From JACCTU01 sp963769665 (GTDB lineage: Bacteria > Actinomycetota > Thermoleophilia > Gaiellales > Gaiellaceae), in the NCBI GenBank assembly GCA_963769665.1, contig CAVYMQ010000003.1:1984001-2048000 (forward strand): a stretch of DNA of 64,000 nt, written 5' to 3'. A program made the position numbers and the translations under genes. The notes beneath the pieces are model-generated. The model saw only the letters and a program-made list of their open reading frames with translations. It ran no database searches and had not been told where the DNA came from. Of the stretch, positions 1-7,951 are shown piece by piece (position 1 is the first letter of the stretch; each line of letters starts with the position of its first letter).

Positions 1-1425
1 CGCTCCGAGGAGGGCCGGGCGGTGCGGGTGGGGGAGAAGGAGACCTCCGAGCAGGCGGCGATCGTCGCGCGCTACGCGAACCTGTTTTCGCGCGAGCAGA
101 TCGAGGCGCTGCGCGAGGAGGAAGCGGGTTCCTCGGGCGACGAGCGGGAGCGCCTCTACCGTCTGCGCAAGACGTGCGAGGCCGGGATCGTCTCCGCCGA
201 GCTCGCCGAGCGCGAGGACGCGCTCGAGAACGCGCTGCTCGGCGCGCGCGTGACGTGGCAAGGCGAGGAGCTACCGCTTCGCGCCGCGCAGGCGAAGCTC
301 GCGGTGCTCCCCGACTACCGGGAACGCGAAGAGCTCGGCGAGCTGCAGTCGCTCCGTTCCGCCGACTTCAACGACGACCGGCTCGAGTTGATCACCGCCT
401 CTGAGGAGCTCGAGGCCGAGCTCTCGGGTGAGGCCGACCCTGTGGCGCGGATCGAGGAGGAGAAGCAGATCTCGCTCCGCGACCTCGAGCGCGCGTTGGC
501 TGCGGCGAGCAAGGCAGTCGACGGCGCATGGGCGGGCATGCGCGCAGAGTGGTTCGAACGGCTGCTCGGCCCTGAGCGCGGCGATATCCCGACGTCGGCG
601 CACGTTGCCTGGATCCGCCGGCTGTCACCGCTCGAGTCGACGTACACGAAGGAGCGCTCGGTCGAGGTCTGCATGGACACGCTCACACGACTCGGCTTCG
701 ACCTCGAGAACGACCCGAACGTGCGCCTCGACCTCGAGGATCGCCCGCAGAAGTCGCCGCGTGCGTGCGTGATCGCGTCCGACCCGCCGAAGGTCGTCCA
801 CCTGATCACCCGGGCGCAAGGTGGGCTCCACGACTACCAGGCGTTCATGCACGAAGCCGGGCACGCCCTGCACTACGCAGGCGTCGACCCCGGGCTGCCG
901 TACACGTTCCGCAAGATCTCGCGCGACCACGCGCTCACCGAGATCTACTCGTACATCCTCGAGGCGATCACACGCGAGCCGGGCTGGCACGACCGCTACT
1001 TCTCGGCGCCGGAGAACGCGAAGGCGCCGGTGTTCCTCGAGGCGCTGCTCTTCCGCCGCTACACGGCGAAGCTGCAGTTCGAGCTCGCGTTCTGGTCAGA
1101 CTTCCCGAACGGCGCGGGGGGCGACGAGTACTCGAAGCGGCTGACCGACGCGACCGGGATCCGATACCGGCCCGACGCCTTCCTCTCCGACATGGATGCC
1201 GGCTTCTACTCGGCGGACTACCTCCGCGCGTGGATTCGCTCCGCGCAGCTGCGCACGTACCTCGAAGGTGCGATCGGCGAGGACTGGTGGCAGAACCCGA
1301 AGACCGGCGACCACTTGCGCGGACTCTGGCACGAGGGGACGAAGCCCTCGAGCGAGGACATCGCCGCGCGGATCGGGTTCGAGCCGTTCGACACGGGCCC
1401 GCTCGTCACAGAGCTCGGCGGCTAG
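1..1425 (+). CDS. M3-like zinc metallopeptidase, 5' partial
   Basis: Cytoplasmic peptidase related to oligoendopeptidase F (M3, thimet family). The zinc motif HEAGH lies at bases 850-864 and a third-ligand glutamate follows in LTEIYSYILE about 25 residues later, the usual M3 spacing. The N-terminal two thirds is charged and helical, as in M3 enzymes. The frame is open to the left edge of the window, so the gene probably begins upstream; the GTG at 22 is only the first start inside the window. The 474 visible residues are shorter than typical M3 enzymes (about 560-600), which fits a missing N-terminus or a short subfamily. The substrate is not known; peptides are inferred from the family. Confidence 0.8.
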   Translation, partial: RSEEGRAVRVGEKETSEQAAIVARYANLFSREQIEALREEEAGSSGDERERLYRLRKTCEAGIVSAELAEREDALENALLGARVTWQGEELPLRAAQAKLAVLPDYREREELGELQSLRSADFNDDRLELITASEELEAELSGEADPVARIEEEKQISLRDLERALAAASKAVDGAWAGMRAEWFERLLGPERGDIPTSAHVAWIRRLSPLESTYTKERSVEVCMDTLTRLGFDLENDPNVRLDLEDRPQKSPRACVIASDPPKVVHLITRAQGGLHDYQAFMHEAGHALHYAGVDPGLPYTFRKISRDHALTEIYSYILEAITREPGWHDRYFSAPENAKAPVFLEALLFRRYTAKLQFELAFWSDFPNGAGGDEYSKRLTDATGIRYRPDAFLSDMDAGFYSADYLRAWIRSAQLRTYLEGAIGEDWWQNPKTGDHLRGLWHEGTKPSSEDIAARIGFEPFDTGPLVTELGG

Positions 1426-1507
1426 TCCTTCGGGCGTTTCGGGCGCTTCAGCGCCGGAAACACCGTCGCCGTCCTAGCAGCTCACAACCAAGAAGGGTCT
1501 TACACAC

Positions 1508-1777
1508 ATGGGAATCATTGGCTGGATCTTGCTCGGGATCGTCGGCGGCGTGATCGCCAAGGCGTTGTTGCCGGGCAACGACCCCGGAGGCCTCATCGTC
1601 ACCATCATCATCGGCGTCGTCGGTGCGCTGCTCGGAGGCTTCCTCGCACGTGCGCTCGGGCTCGGTGACCCGATCGACGAGTTCTTCGACGTGAGCACCT
1701 GGCTCGCCGCGATCATCGGCTCGATGATCCTGCTCGTCATCTACCGCGCAGTCACCGGACGAAGGACTGCAGTCTGA
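1508..1777 (+). CDS. GlsB/YeaQ/YmgE-family stress membrane protein
   Basis: Small integral membrane protein of 89 residues. Glycine-rich hydrophobic segments span about residues 2-18, 27-47 and 62-82, and the GIIGWILLGIVGGVIAK start is characteristic of the transglycosylase-associated/YeaQ family, which is linked to general stress and envelope homeostasis; its biochemical role is unresolved. A GAAGG-type ribosome-binding site lies about 10 bases before the ATG. A strong hairpin follows the stop codon, so it is probably monocistronic. A four-residue insert between segments two and three gives a slightly longer loop than in short YeaQ proteins. Confidence 0.85.
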   Translation: MGIIGWILLGIVGGVIAKALLPGNDPGGLIVTIIIGVVGALLGGFLARALGLGDPIDEFFDVSTWLAAIIGSMILLVIYRAVTGRRTAV

Positions 1778-1779
1778 CG

Positions 1780-1803
1780 GGAGGCCCGCTTCGGCGGGCC
1801 TCC
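1780..1803 (+). terminator. Intrinsic terminator after the GlsB-type gene
   Basis: A perfect 10-bp stem (GGAGGCCCGC/GCGGGCCTCC) with a UUCG tetraloop starts two bases after the stop codon and is followed by TCC-rich sequence instead of a long U-run, as is common in high-GC actinobacteria. Confidence 0.8.
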
Positions 1804-1810
1804 TCCTTCC

Positions 1811-2356
1811 ATGGCGATCCCTGAGGCCAAGCTCGAGACCACCGAACACGGCGTCGTTCCGAAGGGCGACGGCTGGTTCGTCCTGAACGCCCGCGAGGCG
1901 GGGTGGCGCGACGGCGAGGGGCGCCCAGCGATCTGCGACCTCGAGGGCGAGGCGGACTTCCCGCAGCTCGGGATCAACCTGAGCGTGCTCGCGCCGGGCG
2001 AGCCGATGGCGATGTATCACTGGGAGACCGACCAGGAGGACTTCCTCGTGCTCGCCGGCGAGCCGCTGCTCGTCGTCGAGGGCGAGCAGCGCGCGTTGCG
2101 GCCGTGGGACTTCGTGCACTGCCCGCCCGGCACGAACCACGTGATCGTCGGGGCGGGGAGCGGCCCGTCGGTTGTGCTCGCCGTCGGGGCTCGCGGCCGC
2201 TCGACCGGGCCGGACTGGGGCGCCTACACGGTGGACGAAGCCGCGCAGCGCCACGGCGCGGGCGTCGACGAGGAGACCACCGACGAGCTCGTCGCGTATG
2301 CGCCGTTTCGCCAGCGCGTGCCGACGCCGTATCGCGAGGGCTGGCTTCCCAGCTAG
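1811..2356 (+). CDS. Cupin-domain protein
   Basis: Single-domain cupin of 181 residues. The barrel covers about residues 50-135: first motif around MAMYHWETDQEDFLVLAGE and second around PPGTNHVIV, keeping metal-ligand histidines H69 and roughly H112 plus acidic residues. Such proteins bind small molecules, sugars or a metal, and the substrate cannot be told from sequence. The ATG sits only 8 bases after the preceding terminator stem, so a promoter inside or before the hairpin is needed or transcription reads through. The 3' end overlaps the convergent beta-lactamase-like gene by four bases. Confidence 0.8.
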   Translation: MAIPEAKLETTEHGVVPKGDGWFVLNAREAGWRDGEGRPAICDLEGEADFPQLGINLSVLAPGEPMAMYHWETDQEDFLVLAGEPLLVVEGEQRALRPWDFVHCPPGTNHVIVGAGSGPSVVLAVGARGRSTGPDWGAYTVDEAAQRHGAGVDEETTDELVAYAPFRQRVPTPYREGWLPS

Positions 2357-3348
2357 CTCAGGCTCTCGGCGAGGAGCCGCGCGATCGGCCACGCACCGTC
2401 GGAGGTGTTGGAGATCACGGTCGCCGTCACTGCTTGCTTCGGGTCGTGCGCGCTCCAGAACGAGACACCCGCGTCGGACCCCACCATCATCACCACGTCG
2501 CTCGACTCGTGGAGCCAGAAGCCGAGGCCGTAGCGACGCGGCTGATCGGGCACGTCGCTGCGCGGCCGCACCAGCTCCTCGACTCGGTCGGCCGAGACGA
2601 TCCGGCCGGCAAAGAGGGCATGCCAGAACGAGCTGAGGTCGGCCAAGGTCGAGTAGATCCCGCCGTCACCGGTGCCGCGTACCGGAAGGTGAAGCACGTT
2701 CGTCCGTACGACGCCGTCGACCGTGAGGTACCCGAGCGCCGTGCGTCCAGGCAGCTCGTCGGAGCGCAGGAACTCGGTGTCGTCCAGCCCTGCCGGTGCG
2801 CAGACACGCTCGCGGACGAGCTCGTGGAACGGAACCCCGCTCACTCGCTCGGCGATCAACGCGAGCACGACGTAGCCGCCGTTGTTGTACGCGAACCGTT
2901 CGTCGGGTGAAAACACGGTGTTGTGCCCGTCGAGCACGGCCAGGTACTGCTCGGTGGTCGCCAGCTCGTGCACCGGAACCGGCATCACGTAGTCGGAGAC
3001 GTCGTACTTCTCCTCGTCGAGGTAGTCGCCGATGCCCGAGCGGTGCGCGAGCAGGTGCTCGACCGTCACGTCGTCGCCGATGAGTGGGAGATCCGAGCCG
3101 AGCACCGAGCGTGCCGTCGTCGAGAGCTCGAGCGAGCCGTCCTCGACGAGAGTCGCGACCGTGACCGCCGTGAAGCTTTTCGCCCCGCTCGCGAGCGCGA
3201 ACCGGGTGTCGACGGTGTTCGGGACCTCGTATCCGCGATGCGCGAACCCGTACGCCTTCGCGAGCTCGACGTCGCCTTCGCGATCGATGCGCACGACCCC
3301 CGAGAAGTCGTTCGCCTCGGCGAGCTCGTCTACGGCGAGAGCTACCAG
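2353..3348 (-). CDS. Serine hydrolase, class C beta-lactamase/PBP-like
   Basis: Serine hydrolase of the beta-lactamase/DD-peptidase/esterase fold. The catalytic SxxK is in FALASGAKSFTAVTVATL (S-A-K-S context), YxN is YNN in FAYNNGGYVVLAL, and a C-terminal MMVGSDAG strand replaces the KTG box. No signal peptide is seen, so a cytoplasmic esterase or peptidase role is as likely as a cell-wall role. The start is uncertain: recognisable homology begins near VDELAEANDFSGVV, where no ATG, GTG or TTG occurs. A CTG at 3348 overlaps the upstream gene by 7 bases and is used here; a GTG at 3294 would remove the first strand, and the next upstream start (3477) lies deep inside the neighbouring gene. Confidence 0.75.
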   Translation of the reverse strand: MVALAVDELAEANDFSGVVRIDREGDVELAKAYGFAHRGYEVPNTVDTRFALASGAKSFTAVTVATLVEDGSLELSTTARSVLGSDLPLIGDDVTVEHLLAHRSGIGDYLDEEKYDVSDYVMPVPVHELATTEQYLAVLDGHNTVFSPDERFAYNNGGYVVLALIAERVSGVPFHELVRERVCAPAGLDDTEFLRSDELPGRTALGYLTVDGVVRTNVLHLPVRGTGDGGIYSTLADLSSFWHALFAGRIVSADRVEELVRPRSDVPDQPRRYGLGFWLHESSDVVMMVGSDAGVSFWSAHDPKQAVTATVISNTSDGAWPIARLLAESLS

Positions 3349-4043
3349 CGGGACTGCCCGGTGATCGTCTTGCTGCGCCTGCCCGCCGCGTCGACGACGG
3401 CGAAGGTCACGCGGTACACGTCTCCGGTCGCGATCAGCTTCGCGGGGATCGGCCAGGTCACGCGGACCGAGCCGCAACCGCCGACCCGCAAGGCGTTACT
3501 CGCCACGGTCGTGGTGCGCGCGACGACCTTGCCGTTACGAACCCGGTGCTGGCCGATGATCACCTTCAGGTCGCCTTCGTCATCGCAGACCTGGAGCCTC
3601 GCGTTCCCCGATCGGCGCGTCCTGTTCGCAGCCCACTGTCTCGACTGGAGCACGGGCGCAACGTTCGGGATCCTCAGCGTGAGGACGTTCGACCACTCTC
3701 GCACCGGACAGGCGAAGACGAAGAAGCACGGCCAGTCGATCGCGTTCATGTGAACGTAGTAGGTGACGCCGGTCTTCAACCGGTGCTCGCTCGACCGCCA
3801 GAACGTCTGTGACGACCCGAGCAGGTCGAACAGAACGAGGTTGTCGCCGACGAACGCACCGTCGGTGCTCAGCGCCGGGTCGGTCGCGATCTCGATCAAC
3901 TGCGACTCCACCCCCGTCGGAAGCGTCCACCTCGCCGTCGGACGCTGCTCGACGTGTCCGACCGACACGAGGGTGGGCGGGGCGGCGAGGGCGGCCGTCG
4001 GCACGACCAGCGCTGCGACGGTCACGACGAGCAGTCGTCTCAA
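3342..4043 (-). CDS. Secreted protein of unknown function
   Basis: Exported protein of 233 residues. The TTG at 4043 is chosen because it follows an AGGACAGGA ribosome-binding site and gives a clean signal peptide: RR, then LLVVTVAALVVPTAALAA with a cleavage site after ALAA. The mature part (PPTLVSVGHVEQRPTARWTLP onwards) looks like two beta-sandwich, fibronectin-III-like modules, with a Cys pair in the FFVFACPVREW region and another near CDDEGDLKVII. Homologues of this type occur in Thermoleophilia genomes, but no function is assigned. It lies just upstream of, and overlaps, the serine hydrolase gene, so the two may be co-transcribed. Confidence 0.7.
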   Translation of the reverse strand: MRRLLVVTVAALVVPTAALAAPPTLVSVGHVEQRPTARWTLPTGVESQLIEIATDPALSTDGAFVGDNLVLFDLLGSSQTFWRSSEHRLKTGVTYYVHMNAIDWPCFFVFACPVREWSNVLTLRIPNVAPVLQSRQWAANRTRRSGNARLQVCDDEGDLKVIIGQHRVRNGKVVARTTTVASNALRVGGCGSVRVTWPIPAKLIATGDVYRVTFAVVDAAGRRSKTITGQSRW

Positions 4044-4143
4044 GGGTCCTGTCCTAACACACTTGCACCGCCAGGTGTACGAAAAGGCCCTCGGCGGGAT
4101 TCCAACCGGCAGCGGGCCCACGCCGAGGTAGGCCGCCTAGCGG

Positions 4144-4542
4144 CTAGTCCGGGATCACGATGTAACGGACGGGGACGCCCTCGATCTGGTGCTTCGGCGC
4201 GCTGTCGGTCGCAGCCGACTCGACGAATCCCTCCTGCTCGCTCGGACGAACCGCAACCACGATCTCGTCCGCCGGGAACGTGGCCAATGCGTCGCGAATC
4301 GCGAGGCCGACATCAGCTTCACCCGCCACCGCATCGATGGTCTCGCCAGGCAGTTCGCCCGCCGTACGCTCGGCGACCTGCTCGGCATGACCGAACGCTT
4401 TTTGGTCGTTGGCGAGCCAGTCGAGCGGGCCCTGCCGTACAACCGGCACCACGACCTTGATGTGTTCTGCGTCGACAAGATGCCGACGCAAGACGTCGTC
4501 GGCATGCTCGACGGTACTGATGACGAGAACGTTTCTCCCCAC
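4144..4542 (-). CDS. UspA-like small alpha/beta protein
   Basis: Protein of 132 residues with a Rossmann-like alternation (VLVISTVE strand, helix, KVVVPVV strand, helix, PADEIVVAVRPSE, RYIVIPD terminal strand), resembling a universal stress protein or nucleotide-binding domain. The classic UspA G-x2-G-x9-G-S/T ATP motif is not evident, so it may not bind ATP. The GTG start at 4542 directly precedes GRNVLVIST; the open frame upstream is arginine-rich and non-coding in character. Its 3' end is near the secreted-protein gene on the same strand. It is the last host gene before the tRNA-Glu element. Confidence 0.6.
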   Translation of the reverse strand: MGRNVLVISTVEHADDVLRRHLVDAEHIKVVVPVVRQGPLDWLANDQKAFGHAEQVAERTAGELPGETIDAVAGEADVGLAIRDALATFPADEIVVAVRPSEQEGFVESAATDSAPKHQIEGVPVRYIVIPD

Positions 4543-4761
4543 GACCGGAATGTAGCGATAAACCCCGCGTCCGGAGCGCCGGCTGGTCGCCTTCCTTATC
4601 GACGTCGGCAGTCGGCCCACCGCCTGAGAACGCCGTGGAGGTTCAAGTCGTTCGCGACGGCCGAGGTGTGCACCGGGGTGTGCACCGCACGTGCTTTCGC
4701 GGCATCGGTGACACGCCTGACCCGCGTACCTATGCGGTTCCCGCGAAGTCAGGCGCACCGA
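4543..4761. other. Intergenic region left of the integrated element
   Basis: No credible gene. It holds a short tandem direct repeat (GTGTGCACCG, twice around 4666-4690). Before insertion this DNA would have been directly downstream of tRNA-Glu. Confidence 0.5.
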
Positions 4762-4789
4762 AAAGGCCCATACGGGATTCGAACCCGTG
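4762..4789. repeat. Left attachment repeat (displaced 3' end of tRNA-Glu)
   Basis: 28 bases identical to 11238-11265, covering the T-arm and 3' acceptor strand of tRNA-Glu on the minus strand. No 5' tRNA half follows, so this is not a functional tRNA but the copy left when the element inserted and rebuilt the tRNA 3' end at its other border. Confidence 0.9.
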
Positions 4790-4865
4790 TCAGACGAGGA
4801 GGGTGTTCCTGAGCCTCTTCGACGGAAACTCGATCAGCTAAGGGCTCAGAACCGCGAGGCACGCG

Positions 4866-5051
4866 ATGAGCGCGGTTGAGTTGCTGATCGGCAAGGCGGC
4901 GGACTATGAGGTGCTGGCCGCCTCGCACACTGAGCGCGCAGCGCTCGGGCGAGGCGGCGAGCATCTGGCGGCGGCTACAGCCTTCACCGTTGCGGCCATC
5001 GTTCTTCGAGAGGTCGCTGCGGCACTCAATGATCAGCGAGAAGCTGCGTGA
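4866..5051 (+). CDS. Small protein preceding rep gene
   Basis: Predicted 61-residue alanine-rich helical protein, first gene inside the left end of the element. It overlaps the next gene by four bases (GTGA), which suggests translational coupling. No family is recognised. In AICE-type elements a short gene often precedes rep, but that is only a positional analogy. The ribosome-binding site is weak. Confidence 0.45.
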   Translation: MSAVELLIGKAADYEVLAASHTERAALGRGGEHLAAATAFTVAAIVLREVAAALNDQREAA

Positions 5052-6007
5052 CCAGCGTCGCGGCCTCCTTCAAAGTTGTCGACTTCGGCGTCGATGATGT
5101 GACGCTCGGGTTCGACTTCAGGGGATCGAAGTCAGTTAGCCGGCTCAACTCGATGCCTGGGATCGAGACGCGATGGGGCAAACGGCTGGGCGAGCGGACC
5201 TCCTGGGGGCAGTGGTCGAGCGCGTTTGGTCGTTCAACGGCTCACTGGAAGGCCGACACACTCCGTCTGTACGTCCAGGCAAAACTGAACGCCGACGCCA
5301 AGCTCTGCGCGCCAGCGTCCTTTCAAGCGGCGTGCCAAGCACTTGTCGAGCGAATGGCTGTCGTCGGTCTGCTCACCTTCGAGCCAGCCTGGGTGACTCG
5401 GATCGACGTGGCTGTTGACGCTCGCTGCGATTCAGCGTCGGGGAAATTGCTGCTTGAAGGTCTTGAAGCGGCACGGCTGCCTAATAACTGGCGAACCAGC
5501 TCGGCCGGTGAGCCACGCTCGACGGTCTACTTCAAAGCCCGGGCGAGCGAGAAGGTGAAAGCGCGAGCGTATTGCCGGCATCTCAAGCTCAAGCAGGGCG
5601 AGCCGTTCGGGCTCATTCGGCTTGAGGCTCAAGAGCGATACGCGCCGTTGGCTTGTCCGCTTGAAAGGGTCGACGTCCCTCTGCTTGCTTCTATCTGGAA
5701 CTCCCGCTTTGGGCGGCTCACTGGCGAAGTGCGTCGGCTGGGGCGCGAGGTTCAAACCGTCGAGATCGCGAGGAAGGTCGCGTCTGGCGAGTTCTCACCA
5801 GCTCAAGGGGAGCGGCTTTCAATGTTGCTTGATCTGGAGCGGCTCGGGCTGGCGGGCTCGTACTACACGGCGACGATGTACGCGGATCGCCGGCGTCTTG
5901 CTAAGAGGCTTGGTCTTGCGTCGGGTCACTCTGGTGGGGAACCTCTGAAGGTCGACCTCGATGCACTGCTTGCTCCATACACTGCTGCGGTCGCCGACGC
6001 TTGCTAG
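5048..6007 (+). CDS. Replication-initiator-like protein (rolling-circle Rep type)
   Basis: Protein of 319 residues resembling plasmid and phage initiators of the Rep_trans/phage-X type. The best marker is WVTRIDVAVD (about residues 117-126), the conserved strand of that fold; a second conserved-looking strand is FGLIRLEAQERYAP (about 190-203), whose tyrosine could be the nicking residue. It would nick and initiate replication of the excised circle, as RepSA does for pSAM2-like elements. It starts with GTG overlapping the upstream small gene. The family assignment rests on motifs only; an alternative is a transposon or phage protein of the same fold. Confidence 0.55.
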   Translation: MTSVAASFKVVDFGVDDVTLGFDFRGSKSVSRLNSMPGIETRWGKRLGERTSWGQWSSAFGRSTAHWKADTLRLYVQAKLNADAKLCAPASFQAACQALVERMAVVGLLTFEPAWVTRIDVAVDARCDSASGKLLLEGLEAARLPNNWRTSSAGEPRSTVYFKARASEKVKARAYCRHLKLKQGEPFGLIRLEAQERYAPLACPLERVDVPLLASIWNSRFGRLTGEVRRLGREVQTVEIARKVASGEFSPAQGERLSMLLDLERLGLAGSYYTATMYADRRRLAKRLGLASGHSGGEPLKVDLDALLAPYTAAVADAC

Positions 6008-6013
6008 TTACTT

Positions 6014-6514
6014 TTGGCGGTCTCCGACGAGAAGGAGGGTGTGGAAGACCTCGCCGATCAGGCGTTCCGGCGCCACTACCGGCAGATCTACGGCTTCGTA
6101 CGGCGGCGCTCGCCGAGCGGCGTCGATGCGGAGGACATCACGGCCGAGGTCTTCGCTGACGCGGCGGCGTCACTTGGGCGGTTCGAGGTCGGCGCGCCGC
6201 CTGTGCTGGCCTGGCTCTACACGGTCGCGAAGCGGCGGCTGGCCGACGAGGCTCGGCGGCGGCTACGAGGCGATGCGTCCCTCGCACCGGTCGCGCCGAC
6301 GTATCCACCTGAGGTCACCCGCGCGCTTGCGCGCGCACTGGCCGCGCTGCCCGACGCGCAGCGCGATGTCGTTGTCTTGAAGCTGATCCGAGGCCTGAGC
6401 TTTCGAGAGATCGCGCGCACGCTCGGCGCAACGGAGGCCGCCTGCAAGATGCGGCTCTCCCGCGGGCTCGAGCAAATGCGCGATTCACTCGCCAAGGAAG
6501 GAGTATCGCCATGA
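6014..6514 (+). CDS. ECF-type RNA polymerase sigma factor
   Basis: Sigma-70 family protein of 166 residues with only regions 2 and 4. Region 2 is visible as FRRHYRQIYGFVRRR plus DAEDITAEVFADA (about residues 18-55). Region 4 has the helix-turn-helix LSFREIARTLGATEAACKMR (about 126-145) after LPDAQRDVVVLKLIRG. The TTG at 6014 lacks a ribosome-binding site; a GTG at 6041 has GGAGG too close for standard spacing, so the start is uncertain by nine residues. It overlaps the next gene by four bases, the normal arrangement of a sigma with its anti-sigma. Confidence 0.85.
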   Translation: MAVSDEKEGVEDLADQAFRRHYRQIYGFVRRRSPSGVDAEDITAEVFADAAASLGRFEVGAPPVLAWLYTVAKRRLADEARRRLRGDASLAPVAPTYPPEVTRALARALAALPDAQRDVVVLKLIRGLSFREIARTLGATEAACKMRLSRGLEQMRDSLAKEGVSP

Positions 6515-7686
6515 ACGCCCTGTCCGATCATGAGGTTGTCGAGCTGTTCTCCGACGAGCCCGAGTTGCTTGCGCTTGCCGACGCGGTCGGCGCGACCCAA
6601 CTGCGGACTGGCCGGATTCCGAAACGGGCGCTCGCGCTCGCGGCAACACTCGCGGTCGCGGTACTGGTCGCTCTGCTCGCACCTTGGGGGGAACGCGGGC
6701 CTGACGTTGTCGAGCAAGCCCTCGCCGCTCTCGGCTCAGGCGCTGTGATGCACGCGGTTGTCGAGTACTCCGCCGAGGACGCGATCGTCGATCTCGAGAC
6801 GGGCCGCTCCACGCCGCGTGTTCACCGGACGGAGTATTGGTACGACGACTCTCATTCGGTGCTTCGTGCCAAGGTCTCGACGGACGGCGAGCGCGTCAGT
6901 GAGATCGTCGCGACGCCGCGAGGCGGTGTCTCCGACATCGGCCGCTGGACGAACGGCCCCGCAGGTGCGGTGCTCGACCCGCTGCTGACCGAGTTCGCCA
7001 CTGGGTATCGGCAGGCGCTCGAGGACGGGCATGCACGAGAAGTCGGACGGACGACGGTCGAAGGGCGCGACGCGGTTGTGCTCGAGATCGAACGCTCAAA
7101 GATCGAGACGACGACGGTCATAGTGGACAACGAGACCCACCGGCCCCTGCAGTTCTACTCGACCTACGCGGGAGGTCGGCGCTCGCCCACACTGACGGTG
7201 GTCGAGGTGGAGACGCTTAGTCGGGAACCCTCGCAGTTCGCCGACCCCGCACCCTCACCCGTGCGACCGACGACCGGAATGGGGACGCAAGGCGAGCCCG
7301 TGACCTTCGACGAGGCTCAGCGCGCGCTGGGCACCAGGCCCCTCTGGCTCGGAGGTCGATTCGTCGGATCCTCGTACCCCGTGGTTGAGCGCTCGCGGAT
7401 GACGGTCACGCTCAGCGACGGCCGCACACTCGCGGGGACGGTCGTGCGCCTTCGCTATGGGCAAATCCATGTCGCCATGGCGCGCGAACCCGATGCCGAG
7501 TTCATCCTAGGAACCGACACGGGCGAGCCGATGCCACCGGCAGGGTCGATCGCGATCACTCACGACTGGGGCGGCCCCCGTTACTGGTCGGGCAAGCTCC
7601 GCTCTCACGGCTTCTGGGTCACAATCGTCGCGGCCACTCGTAAGGATCTGCTCGACGCGGCCCGCTCGCTCGAGCGCGCTCCCTAG
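6511..7686 (+). CDS. Membrane-anchored putative anti-sigma factor
   Basis: Protein of 391 residues: cytoplasmic N-terminus of about 37 residues, one membrane segment (about 38-60, RALALAATLAVAVLVALLAPW) and a large outside domain of beta character. Translational overlap with the ECF sigma gene and this topology indicate that it holds the sigma factor at the membrane. The N-terminal part is too short for a full zinc-binding anti-sigma domain and has no HxxxCxxC, so the mode of sigma binding is unclear. The outside domain has a LolA/MucB-like flavour (VEGRDAVVLEIERS) typical of sensor regions that bind lipid or envelope ligands. Confidence 0.65.
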   Translation: MNALSDHEVVELFSDEPELLALADAVGATQLRTGRIPKRALALAATLAVAVLVALLAPWGERGPDVVEQALAALGSGAVMHAVVEYSAEDAIVDLETGRSTPRVHRTEYWYDDSHSVLRAKVSTDGERVSEIVATPRGGVSDIGRWTNGPAGAVLDPLLTEFATGYRQALEDGHAREVGRTTVEGRDAVVLEIERSKIETTTVIVDNETHRPLQFYSTYAGGRRSPTLTVVEVETLSREPSQFADPAPSPVRPTTGMGTQGEPVTFDEAQRALGTRPLWLGGRFVGSSYPVVERSRMTVTLSDGRTLAGTVVRLRYGQIHVAMAREPDAEFILGTDTGEPMPPAGSIAITHDWGGPRYWSGKLRSHGFWVTIVAATRKDLLDAARSLERAP

Positions 7687-7764
7687 GTATAGGCACGCAC
7701 CGCCAGGCAAGTGAGGCAAGCGGTCTTGTCAGGTCGTTGCTTCGCCCAGTCCGTGCTGCTCTCT

Positions 7765-7793
7765 CTTTCCCCGGTCTGTAACACCGGGGAAAG
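7765..7793. repeat. Strong hairpin downstream of the sigma operon
   Basis: A perfect 11-bp inverted repeat (CTTTCCCCGGT/ACCGGGGAAAG) with a 7-base loop, 78 bases after the anti-sigma stop codon. It is probably a terminator, though no U-run follows; an origin or nick site of a rolling-circle element is an alternative. The surrounding 7687-7951 holds no convincing gene. Confidence 0.65.
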
Positions 7794-7951
7794 CATCGAA
7801 AAACATGAGTCACCCGCGCCAGCGTGGTGGAGCCTGATCGCCCTGACGGTCGGATCGGCGTGGTACTTCCACAACAGCCGACGGGCCTGCAATCGTATGT
7901 ACCCCTTTCGCCCGCGGTGGGCGTGAGATGTCAGATGGAGGAAGAAGCACG

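Noticed and set aside
4762..4851. Looks like a tRNA on the minus strand (T-arm and acceptor 3' strand present)
   Set aside because: There is no matching 5' acceptor strand and no anticodon arm; the conserved part is exactly the 28-bp att repeat.
7711..7926. 71-codon open frame between the anti-sigma gene and the TIR cassette
   Set aside because: It contains the perfect hairpin, has no ribosome-binding site and no recognisable domain; it ends two bases before an alternative start of the next gene. Probably non-coding.
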